The notes below the pieces were generated by a model. That model did no database searches and was not told the origin of the DNA. It saw nothing but the letters and a program-made list of their open reading frames with translations. Positions 8,497 to 15,469 of a stretch of DNA of 64,000 nt are shown piece after piece. The stretch comes from Acidimicrobiia bacterium (GTDB lineage Bacteria > Actinomycetota > Acidimicrobiia > Acidimicrobiales > Poriferisodalaceae), in NCBI GenBank assembly GCA_022826045.1, contig JAJDVQ010000018.1:1-64000 (forward strand), read 5' to 3'. How positions within the stretch are numbered: the stretch's first letter is position 1; every line of letters begins with the position of its first letter. The position numbers were made by a program, and so were the translations under genes.

Positions 8497-9249
8497 GTGA
8501 GGGCGCGAGCCCCGCAGTCGGCGCTGGCGCGGCGCCGCCGTGACGAGGTCGGGGGCGCAGTGACCCTGCTGGTCATGCTCATGGTGCCGGTCTGCCTGCT
8601 CGCGGCCGTGGCCGCCGCCGCCGTGCCGCGGCGACTCGCAGCCGAGTCGGCGGCTGATGTCGCCGCGAAGAATCTTGCATCGCTCGCCGTTGCGTGGCGC
8701 GACGCCCAAGCCCGTGATCACGGAGCCCTCGACTGGTTCTTCGGCGATTGCGTCGCCTCCAGCACGAATGCCTCGGCCGGTGATCTCGCTGCGCTGGAGC
8801 CGGAGTTCCAGCGAGCCTGCGAAGCGCTGACGGAGTCGGTGCTCGAAGGGCTGTCGGCACGCGGCTTCGATGCCAACACCGTCACTGGCTTCTACAGCAG
8901 CGCGTACGCAGCGTCTGCGCCGACCACGATGACCCCCGACGGCAACCACGCGGTCAGTCTGCCGTGCCACGCCGGAGGCCGAGCCATCGTTGCCGATGCC
9001 GTCCATCTCGGTCTCGCTGCCGACTGGGCCACGACCGATTGGGCTGCATCGCAGGCATGGCCCCAGGGGCTGAGGATCGCAGCGGAGGCCGTCGGGACCA
9101 TTCCGCTCCCCGCAGCCAGCGGGACGATGGCCGAGCCAGCCTGCGGCAGCCTGCTCGACATCGTGCCGCTCGATGCTCAGCCCGCTGGCGGCAACGAGGC
9201 GAGACAGCTCGCAGAGTCGCTCCCCACACGCACCGGATTCGGCAGTTGA
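8497..9249 (+). CDS. TadE/TadG-like pilus assembly protein
   Basis: 250 residues from GTG 8497, divergent from the TadE-like gene. The basic leader ARRRRDEVGG precedes AVTLLVMLMVPVCLLAAVAA, a single N-terminal membrane helix typical of TadE/TadG. The rest is an Ala-rich secreted domain with several Cys. I do not recognise a further domain. Its place between prepilin genes and the peptidase relic supports a minor pilin or pilus-anchoring role. Confidence 0.65.
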   Translation: MRARAPQSALARRRRDEVGGAVTLLVMLMVPVCLLAAVAAAAVPRRLAAESAADVAAKNLASLAVAWRDAQARDHGALDWFFGDCVASSTNASAGDLAALEPEFQRACEALTESVLEGLSARGFDANTVTGFYSSAYAASAPTTMTPDGNHAVSLPCHAGGRAIVADAVHLGLAADWATTDWAASQAWPQGLRIAAEAVGTIPLPAASGTMAEPACGSLLDIVPLDAQPAGGNEARQLAESLPTRTGFGS

Positions 9250-9256
9250 GCCCCCG

Positions 9257-9922
9257 ATGCGCTTGCTGACACCGGCCCGCTCTCGACCCGAACGCCCGCC
9301 GCGCAGCAAGGAGCCCGAGCCCGTGCGGCGGCGTCGAACGAACAGGGGCGAGCACGGCTCGACATCGTCGTTGGAGCTGATGGCACTGACGCCGATGCTC
9401 GCCTTGGGAGTGCTGTTCATCCTGTGGGCGGGTCGTAGCGCCCGCGCCGAACTCGTCACGAGCCTCGCGGCGCAGGAAGCTGCGGTGGCGGCCGCGCTGT
9501 GCTGCAACGACGGCCCGACGAACGGACCCTCCGACGGCGAGTCTGGTGAGAGCACCCGCAGCGAGTTACGTCGCGAACTCATGGCCGAAGCCGTGCTCGG
9601 CGCCCGGTCCGGCCTGGACTACCTCTGCCTGGGCGACCCCCGGCCCGCCCCTGGGCGCGCCGGATTCGTCACCGCGACAGCCGCCGACCTGACCGCCGGG
9701 CAATCCACCACAGGCACGGCCCAGCAGGTGCTCGTCGTCACCACCCATGTGACCTGTCAAACCGACGGTGCCACGGCCCCGGTCCGCGGACTGTTCGGCA
9801 CCCGCACGCTGCACGGACACGGCGCCCATGTCGCTGTGCTCACGCAGGTACCCACGCCCGACGGCAAGACACCGGACAACCCCGACGGCAAGACGCCTGA
9901 CGATGAAGGCGAAGCGTCGTGA
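9257..9922 (+). CDS. TadE-like pseudopilin
   Basis: 221 residues from ATG 9257, 7 nt after the previous stop. A long Arg/Pro-rich leader (about 44 residues, RRRRTNRGEHG) precedes STSSLELMALTPMLALGVLF, with a Glu near the start of the helix as in TadE. The mature domain contains two adjacent Cys and ends in a Pro/Asp/Lys-rich tail repeating the hexapeptide PDGKTP. The 3' end overlaps the frameshifted peptidase gene. Confidence 0.65.
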   Translation: MRLLTPARSRPERPPRSKEPEPVRRRRTNRGEHGSTSSLELMALTPMLALGVLFILWAGRSARAELVTSLAAQEAAVAAALCCNDGPTNGPSDGESGESTRSELRRELMAEAVLGARSGLDYLCLGDPRPAPGRAGFVTATAADLTAGQSTTGTAQQVLVVTTHVTCQTDGATAPVRGLFGTRTLHGHGAHVAVLTQVPTPDGKTPDNPDGKTPDDEGEAS

Positions 9923-10396
9923 GCGCACCCATCGGGGTCTGGGCCGCTACGGGAGCGTGGTCGCTGCTAGCGGCGCACGCAACGTGGACAGACCTGCGCA
10001 GCGCCATCATCAGCCGACGAGCCTGCTGGGCTGCCGGCATCGCGGTCGCCGTGCTGCTCGGCCCTGGCACTCGGCGAACCCGGCCGGTGCTTGCGCGCTC
10101 TCGCCGGCACGGCCGCCGTCGTTGCGGTCACCGAGATCGCCTACCGCATCCGCCCAGACGCCATCGGCTACGGCGACATCCGGCTCATCATCGTCAGCAG
10201 TCTGCTGCTCAGTTGGTGGGGACCCGCTTGGCCATGGTGGGCATTGGCGGCAGGTGCAATAGCCGCATGGCCCCGCGCTCTCATCACCACGCTGCGCAGA
10301 GGTCGAGGCGCCACCGTCCGTTGCGCGCCAGCGCTCGCCCTAGGCACCGCATTCGCCCTAGGGACACGCCTCGCCACCGTCGGACCGATCCCATGA
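9919..10396 (+). pseudogene. Prepilin peptidase (TadV/CpaA type) broken by a single-base frameshift
   Basis: The region is 478 nt, one base more than 159 codons. The first 45 codons read HATWTDLRSAIISRR, matching the first catalytic Asp motif of type IV prepilin peptidases. From about 10055-10090 the coding signal moves to the +1 frame, which continues with AYRIRPDAIGYGDIRL, the second Asp motif (GxGD), and further hydrophobic segments to a TGA at 10396. Both aspartates survive, so either one extra base inactivates the gene, or the sequence is wrong, or the frame is recoded. An intact homologue lies at 54465-55160. Confidence 0.75.
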
Positions 10397-10428
10397 CCCG
10401 CCCCCAACCCAACCAAAGGAACACCCCC

Positions 10429-10875
10429 ATGACCCACCGCACCAGCCGCCGCAACGAAGCAGGCCTCACCACCCTGGAATGGCTGCTCATCGTGGCTGCC
10501 GTCGCCGGGCTCGCCGCACTCGCCGTCGTGCTCGTCCAGAACGTGGTGGACGACACGGCCGAGCAACTCGGCGGCAGCAGCGCTCGCGAGACAGCCGCCA
10601 ACGTCGCCGCTGACACCGTCATCCGCGAAGCACGCACCGCGTCACCCGACGATGCTCGATTCAATACGTGGCAGCGATGGGAGCTGTACTTCACCGCACG
10701 CTGCGAACGTCTCGAAATCCTCTACAGCGACACCAACCTCGACATCGAAGCCGTGTTCGTGAAACCCACCGGCGCCACCGACGCCACACCCCCCACCGTC
10801 GCCGAACTCAACAAAGCCGACCAACACGCCGCCGCCACCGGCAAACCGCAGGCCATCTGCCGACGCAGACCCTGA
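10429..10875 (+). CDS. Flp-like prepilin
   Basis: 148 residues. The start is ATG 10429 because AAAGGA (10415-10420) lies 8 nt upstream; an upstream in-frame ATG at 10393 overlaps the peptidase stop but has no such site. A 12-residue leader ends in Gly, followed by LTTLEWLLIVAAVAGLAALAV with Glu at +5, the class III prepilin signature. The mature protein is about 136 residues with two Cys (one in TARCERLEILY, one near the C terminus), as in the genes at 7377 and 10883. It may be a major or minor subunit of the tad-1 fibre. Confidence 0.78.
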   Translation: MTHRTSRRNEAGLTTLEWLLIVAAVAGLAALAVVLVQNVVDDTAEQLGGSSARETAANVAADTVIREARTASPDDARFNTWQRWELYFTARCERLEILYSDTNLDIEAVFVKPTGATDATPPTVAELNKADQHAAATGKPQAICRRRP

Positions 10876-10882
10876 CCCCCCA

Positions 10883-11365
10883 TCACTCCACCAGCAACCA
10901 ACCGGGCCGCCCAAGCGGCGACTCCTCAGGGGCCTGCTGCGACGACCCGAACCGCTCACGCTCGCCTCGGACATTGCGCAGACTGCACACCGGCAGCTTG
11001 TGCACCTCGAACCAGCCGCCTCCCGAATCCAGCACACCCGGCTTCCACAACGGCAACGCCTCGGTATCGGCGTAGGTGATCCCCAGCCGGGCACAGCGCT
11101 CGCCGTAACGCCGATTCAGCGAGTCAGCCTCGAACTGATCAACGGGATCATGCGAACGCCACTCCCGCGTCACGCCGTCGGCCGCGATGCGCGCCGCCCG
11201 GAACCGCGCGCTGAAACTCCCCGCGTCGACGCCTACGTCACGCACCACCGACTGCACCACCACCACCGCCGTGCCCGCAAACCCTGCCACCGCCGCCGTC
11301 AGCAACAGCCAGCCAAGCGTCGCCAAACCGCTCGTGGATCGTCTGCCGTCGAGACGACTGGGCAT
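10883..11365 (-). CDS. Pilin-like protein with Glu+5 replaced by Gly, coupled to ribBA
   Basis: 160 residues. The leader MPSRLDGRRSTSG is followed by LATLGWLLLTAAVAGFAGTA, aligning with the two Flp-like prepilins nearby except that the +5 residue is Gly instead of Glu. The mature domain also aligns (ERCARLGITYADTEAL versus ERLEILYSDTNLDIEAV-type sequence). The ATG overlaps the ribBA stop as TGATG, so it is translated from the riboflavin operon transcript. Glu+5 is normally needed for subunit assembly, so this may be a non-polymerising or capping subunit. Confidence 0.7.
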   Translation of the reverse strand: MPSRLDGRRSTSGLATLGWLLLTAAVAGFAGTAVVVVQSVVRDVGVDAGSFSARFRAARIAADGVTREWRSHDPVDQFEADSLNRRYGERCARLGITYADTEALPLWKPGVLDSGGGWFEVHKLPVCSLRNVRGERERFGSSQQAPEESPLGRPGWLLVE

Positions 11366-12696
11366 CAGTCGGCGAGCGGAGGTGCTTCTTCGAGTTCGTC
11401 GTCAGCGCTGGCTGCGCCTTCTGTCTCGTCGTCCATGAGGTGGCCGAGGCGCATCTTCTTGGTGCGCAGGTAGGCACGGTTGAAGGGATTCGCATTCGAC
11501 GACGTCGGCACTCGCTCGACCACTTCGAGCCCGTAGCCGGACAGCCCGCCGATCTTGTTGGGGTTGTTGGTCATCAGCCGCATCCGCTGCACGCCGAGCT
11601 CCGCCAGGATCTGCGCCCCGATGCCGTACTCGCGGCTGTCGACCGGCAAGCCCAGTTCCAGGTTGGCGTCGACCGTGTCGCGGCCGCGGTCCTGCAGCGA
11701 GTACGCAGCGATCTTGTGGCCGATGCCGATGCCGCGGCCTTCGTGGCCCCGCAGGTAGACGAGCACGCCGGCACCTGCCTCGGCGATGGCCTCGAGGGCG
11801 CCGTGCAGCTGCGAGCCGCAGTCGCAGCGCATCGACGCCAATATGTCGCCGGTCAGGCATTCGCTGTGCACTCGCACCAGCACGGGCTCTGCGCCCATCA
11901 CAGATCCGTACGTCAGCGCCAAGTGCTCGGTGTCGTCGAAATCGCGGAAGACGTGTCCGGTGAACTCGCCGTAGATGGTGGGGATGCGGGCCGCCGAGAT
12001 CGGGTCGACCAGGCGTTCGTTGACGCGCCGGTAACGGATGAGGTCGGCAATCGAGATGAGCAGCAGGCCGTGCTGCGCGCAGAATTCGATCAGGTCGGGC
12101 ACCCGGGCCATGGTCCCGTCGTCGTTGACGACTTCGCAGAGCACGCCCGCGGGATGGCAGCCGGCCAGTCGGGCCAGATCCACGGCCGCCTCGGTGTGGC
12201 CTGCCCGCTTGAGCACGCCGCCGGGCCGGTAGCGCAGCGGCAGCACGTGGCCGGGACGGTTGAAGTCGTTCGCGCTCGACTTCGGGTCGGCAAGCAGGTT
12301 GAGCGTGAGTGAGCGATCCGCCGCCGAGATCCCGGTCGAGGTGCCCTCGGCGGCATCGACCGTGACGGTGTAGGCCGTGCGCATGGACTCGGTGTTGACC
12401 GTCACCATGAGCGGCAGCGCCAGCTCGTCGAGGCGCTCCCCCATCAGGGGGGCGCAGATGACACCCGACGTGTAGCGCACGAAGAACGCCATCGTCTCGG
12501 GCGTGGCGTGCTCGGCCGCCATGATGAGATCGCCCTCGTTCTCGCGGTCCTCGTCGTCGACCACCACCACGATCTCGCCGCGCCCGATCGCCGCGATCGC
12601 ATCGGGAATCGCCGCGAACGGCGAGCCCCCTGAAGTGTGTTCGGCTGGGTCGGGGACGGTCATGCCGGGCTCGTTCGTGGTCTGCTGGGGCACCAT
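11365..12696 (-). CDS. ribBA: Bifunctional 3,4-dihydroxy-2-butanone 4-phosphate synthase / GTP cyclohydrolase II
   Basis: 443 residues; an internal ATG at codon 12 is an alternative start. The enzyme makes both precursors of lumazine: the four-carbon phosphate from ribulose 5-phosphate and the pyrimidine from GTP. The N-terminal RibB half has DDEDRENEGDL (metal-binding acidic motif) and RPGHVLPLRYRPGG. The C-terminal RibA half has SECLTGDILASMRCDCGSQL (zinc Cys residues) and YLRGHEGRGIG. It follows ribE by 51 nt. No ribH lies downstream; the next gene is pilin-like. Confidence 0.96.
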   Translation of the reverse strand: MVPQQTTNEPGMTVPDPAEHTSGGSPFAAIPDAIAAIGRGEIVVVVDDEDRENEGDLIMAAEHATPETMAFFVRYTSGVICAPLMGERLDELALPLMVTVNTESMRTAYTVTVDAAEGTSTGISAADRSLTLNLLADPKSSANDFNRPGHVLPLRYRPGGVLKRAGHTEAAVDLARLAGCHPAGVLCEVVNDDGTMARVPDLIEFCAQHGLLLISIADLIRYRRVNERLVDPISAARIPTIYGEFTGHVFRDFDDTEHLALTYGSVMGAEPVLVRVHSECLTGDILASMRCDCGSQLHGALEAIAEAGAGVLVYLRGHEGRGIGIGHKIAAYSLQDRGRDTVDANLELGLPVDSREYGIGAQILAELGVQRMRLMTNNPNKIGGLSGYGLEVVERVPTSSNANPFNRAYLRTKKMRLGHLMDDETEGAASADDELEEAPPLAD

Positions 12697-12747
12697 TCTG
12701 CCTGTCGGAGCGCTGGGGCGGCGAGTGACACCGTGCCGCTGCCGCGC

Positions 12748-13365
12748 TCAGGCCCCTGGAGGGTTCTGCGGCTGGGTCGCGTCGCGCTCGCCGAGCAGGC
12801 GTTCGACGTAGCGAGCGAGGACGTCGACTTCGAGGTTGACGAGGTCGCCGGGCTGGGCCGTCCCCATGGTGGTCATCGCCATGGTGTGAGGTATGAGCGC
12901 CACTGAGAACTCGCAGCCGCCCTCGCCGTCGTCGTCGATGTCGAAGCAGGTCAGGCTGATGCCGTTGAGGGTCACGGAGCCCTTCTCGACCAGGTACCGG
13001 CGCAGACCGCCCTCCGGGCCGACGGAGACGCGCAGATCCGGGCCGCCTCGGGTGATCGTCGCCACCCCGTCGACGTGACCTTGCACGAGGTGCCCGCCGA
13101 GCCGGTCGGCGTAGCGCATGCAGCGCTCAAGATTCACGGGGTCGCCTTCGGCCAGCGAGCCCAGAGCCGTTCGCTTCTCGGTCTCGGTGCTGACATCGGC
13201 TTCCCACCATCCGTCGCCCATCTCGACCACAGTCAGGCAGCATCCGTTCACCGAGATGGAATCGTCGATGGCAGCGTCGGACAGCACCAGGGCGGCGTTG
13301 AATCGGTAGCGCTCGCCGTTGCGGCCCGCGAAGCTGCCGAGTTCTTCGACGAGACCTGTGTACAT
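12748..13365 (-). CDS. ribE: Riboflavin synthase alpha chain
   Basis: 205 residues. It converts two 6,7-dimethyl-8-ribityllumazine molecules to riboflavin. The start MYTGLVEELG and the duplicated lumazine-binding barrels (second repeat at HLVQGHVDGVATI) are characteristic, and the length is normal. RBS-like GGAAGGA lies upstream of the ATG. It sits between ribD and ribBA; the 180-nt gap before it contains strong hairpins. Confidence 0.95.
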   Translation of the reverse strand: MYTGLVEELGSFAGRNGERYRFNAALVLSDAAIDDSISVNGCCLTVVEMGDGWWEADVSTETEKRTALGSLAEGDPVNLERCMRYADRLGGHLVQGHVDGVATITRGGPDLRVSVGPEGGLRRYLVEKGSVTLNGISLTCFDIDDDGEGGCEFSVALIPHTMAMTTMGTAQPGDLVNLEVDVLARYVERLLGERDATQPQNPPGA

Positions 13366-13421
13366 CGCCCTTCCTTCCAGGAGAAACGAGCTGCCCTGTC
13401 TGCCCGGTCTGTTCGCCGCAG

Positions 13422-13519
13422 GCCGGTATCGAACGGTACCGGCGGAAGCCTGCTGGTGCGCCCGCCGGGGCTCGCCGAGCCAGGCGGCCGAGCTGAATGG
13501 CGAAGCCGTAGCCCCGGCG
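13422..13519 (-). other. Two strong hairpins in the ribD-ribE intergenic region
   Basis: The 180-nt gap holds a hairpin with a perfect 10-bp stem (CGCCGGGGCT at 13463-13472 pairing with 13510-13519) and, closer to ribE, a 7-bp stem GCCGGTA/TACCGGC at 13422-13443. Neither is followed by a T run. I looked for FMN-riboswitch core sequences and did not recognise them. They could stabilise processed mRNA or regulate ribE. Confidence 0.45.
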
Positions 13520-13545
13520 AGATCGCGTTCGAACTGCCCCGCGCG

Positions 13546-14787
13546 TCAGGAGCTGTCCGGCTCAGCCGGGAACATGGTGATGCGGAGATCTGGGCCGACT
13601 CGGCGCAGATCGGCGAACCCGCCGCGCCAGAACTCGGCGATCGTCGACGCGCCCGGACCCGTCAGCATCGGCAGCCCGTCGTCGCCGCCCGCAAGCGCCG
13701 GTGCGAGGTAGACGACGTATTCGTCGACGAGGCCATCTCGGTGCAGCTCCCCCGCGACGTTGGCACCGCCTTCCACCAGCAGCTCGACGACGCCGTCGTC
13801 GGCCAGGCGCGGCACCACAGACCGCAGCGCTCCGCTGACTTCCATGCATGGCTGCACCTTGGCTTCCGCCGGCGCCATGCCGAGCACGAAGCGGCGCGGA
13901 TCGAGCCGGTCAGCGGCCGTGCACGCGAACGGCACATCTGCTGGCTCGTCACCTGCCTCGCGCAAGTCGAGCAGTGGGCGGTGGGGATCGGCGGGCGGAA
14001 GCTCGCGAACGGTGAGCGACGGATCATCGGCGCGCACGGTGCCGGCGCCCACCAGCACGGCGTCGCAGCGTGCACGCAGCCCGTGAGCGTCGGCGCGCGC
14101 ATCTGGCGAGGTGATCCATCGCGACGTGCCGTCGGGCGCTGCTGTGCGGCCGTCGAGGGTGGCGGCAAGCTTCAGCACGACCCACGGACGACCTGTCTGG
14201 CGCTGGTGCAGGTACGGGCGCAGCGAGTGCGCGACGGCGCCGGCGGCAACCCCGACGTCGACCTCGATGCCCGCGGCCCGCAACGCGTCGATTCCGCTGC
14301 CGGCCACATGGAGGTCGGGGTCGGTCACGCCGACCACGACCCGGCTGATGCCCGCGGCGATGATCGCGTCGATGCACGGCGCCGTGCGGCCAGTGTGCGA
14401 GCAGGGTTCCAGCGTGGTGTACAGGGTCGCTCCGGCCGGATCGGCACCGGCGCTGCGAGCGGCATCGAGGGCCACGATCTCGGCGTGGCGTCCCGGCGGC
14501 GGCTCGGTGGCGCCGTCGAATGCCTGACCGTCGTGGGTGACCAGCACTGCGCCGACCCACGGATTCGGCGCTGTAGTGCCGCGCACGTGCTCGCCCAGCT
14601 CGACGGCACGCAACATCGCCCCTTCATCCGTCGCAGCGATGGCGTCCATCAACGGATCGTGCAGCGACTCCTGCTCGGCGGTCGCCGCTCGCGCCGCCGC
14701 TTCCGCTGCGGCGGTCCGAGGCATCGAGGCGCGGGCGGGCGGCGTGGTCGCGCGGCCAGACCTCGACTGAGCGCGCCGGCCAGGCAT
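13546..14787 (-). CDS. ribD: Bifunctional pyrimidine deaminase / reductase of riboflavin synthesis
   Basis: 413 residues if begun at ATG 14787, which overlaps the mog stop as TGATG; later ATGs could instead start near the conserved domain. It carries out the second and third steps after GTP ring opening. The deaminase domain has HAEIVALDAA and PCSHTGRTAPC, the zinc site. The reductase domain has LKLAATLDGRTAAPDGTSRW and a C-terminal LLVEGGANVAGEL. The first ~45 residues are a low-complexity, Arg/Ala-rich extension. Confidence 0.94.
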   Translation of the reverse strand: MPGRRAQSRSGRATTPPARASMPRTAAAEAAARAATAEQESLHDPLMDAIAATDEGAMLRAVELGEHVRGTTAPNPWVGAVLVTHDGQAFDGATEPPPGRHAEIVALDAARSAGADPAGATLYTTLEPCSHTGRTAPCIDAIIAAGISRVVVGVTDPDLHVAGSGIDALRAAGIEVDVGVAAGAVAHSLRPYLHQRQTGRPWVVLKLAATLDGRTAAPDGTSRWITSPDARADAHGLRARCDAVLVGAGTVRADDPSLTVRELPPADPHRPLLDLREAGDEPADVPFACTAADRLDPRRFVLGMAPAEAKVQPCMEVSGALRSVVPRLADDGVVELLVEGGANVAGELHRDGLVDEYVVYLAPALAGGDDGLPMLTGPGASTIAEFWRGGFADLRRVGPDLRITMFPAEPDSS

Positions 14788-15332
14788 CAGTGCAGCCGTT
14801 CGCCCGCCAGCAGGGCCAGAGCGTGGGGCAGCACGTCGGCCACGGCCTCGAAGCACTCCACGCAGCCCTTGGTGGAGCCGGGCGTGTTCAGCACGATCGT
14901 GCGGCCGATGATGCCTGCGACGCCTCGCGACAGCCGGCCCAGCGGGTTCACCAGCCGCATGGCCTCGGCCAAGCCGGGCGCCTCGCGCTCGATCACGGCG
15001 CGGGTGCCCTCGGGTGTGAGATCTCGCACCGTGAAGCCGGTGCCGCCCGTCGACACGATCAATCCCTCGAATCCGGCTGACATCTCTGCCAGCGCCTCAG
15101 AAACCGTGTCGATGCCGTCGGCGACGACTCGGCGTTCGACGACCTCGTATCCGGCGGCGGCGAGCGTTGCGGCCAGCGCTTCGCCGCTGCGGTCCTCGCG
15201 GGTCCCTGCGATCACGCCGTCAGAGACCGTCAGCACCTTCGCCACGAGCCGGTGTTCGTCCTCTGACGTGTGAGGCTGCGCGTGAGGTTGCTGGTGGTGC
15301 TGATGCCGGTGCGCCCCGTGATCGGTGGCCAT
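14787..15332 (-). CDS. MoaB/MogA-family molybdopterin-binding protein with His-rich N terminus
   Basis: 181 residues. The family adenylylates molybdopterin in molybdenum cofactor synthesis. STGGTGFTVRDLTPEG and LNTPGSTKGCVECFEAV correspond to the two conserved nucleotide/molybdopterin motifs. The first 22 residues are unusual: GAHRHQHHQQPHAQPH, a His/Gln-rich stretch that could bind metal. It is the first gene of the riboflavin transcript and overlaps ribD; why a cofactor gene heads this operon is unclear. Confidence 0.85.
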   Translation of the reverse strand: MATDHGAHRHQHHQQPHAQPHTSEDEHRLVAKVLTVSDGVIAGTREDRSGEALAATLAAAGYEVVERRVVADGIDTVSEALAEMSAGFEGLIVSTGGTGFTVRDLTPEGTRAVIEREAPGLAEAMRLVNPLGRLSRGVAGIIGRTIVLNTPGSTKGCVECFEAVADVLPHALALLAGERLH

Positions 15333-15419
15333 CGCGGCAGGCTACCGACGGTGACCGGAGGGACTGCGAGCCTCATGCCCGCCGCATCTCCCAGCATTCA
15401 CATGAAAGTTAGGAGATAC

Positions 15420-15463
15420 GATCTGGCAAGTTGCAAGCTATGATCTGGCAAATTTCAAGAGGA
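15420..15463 (+). promoter_or_regulatory. Promoter with two 18-bp direct repeats and RBS of the AlbA_2-domain gene
   Basis: GATCTGGCAAGTTGCAAG (15420-15437) recurs as GATCTGGCAAATTTCAAG (15442-15459), 16 of 18 identical, period 22 bp. A good -10, TATGAT, lies at 15439-15444 in the gap between them. AAGAGGA (15457-15463) sits 6 nt before TTG 15470. Repeats this close to a -10 look like a repressor operator, and the downstream protein has a C-terminal winged-helix-like region, so autoregulation is plausible. Confidence 0.55.
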
Positions 15464-15469
15464 TGCATA

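Noticed and set aside
8458-9582. The upstream part of the long minus-strand frame that includes the TadE-like gene
   Set aside because: It is antisense to two plus-strand TadE-like genes and is low-complexity Arg/Gly; only the 3' portion (7903-8457) resembles a protein.
13366-13545. FMN riboswitch before ribE
   Set aside because: Strong stems exist, but the conserved FMN-aptamer core sequences were not recognisable on the minus strand.
13075-15273. A 732-codon plus-strand frame opposite ribE, ribD and mog
   Set aside because: It spans three genes with clear enzyme motifs on the other strand and shows no domain.
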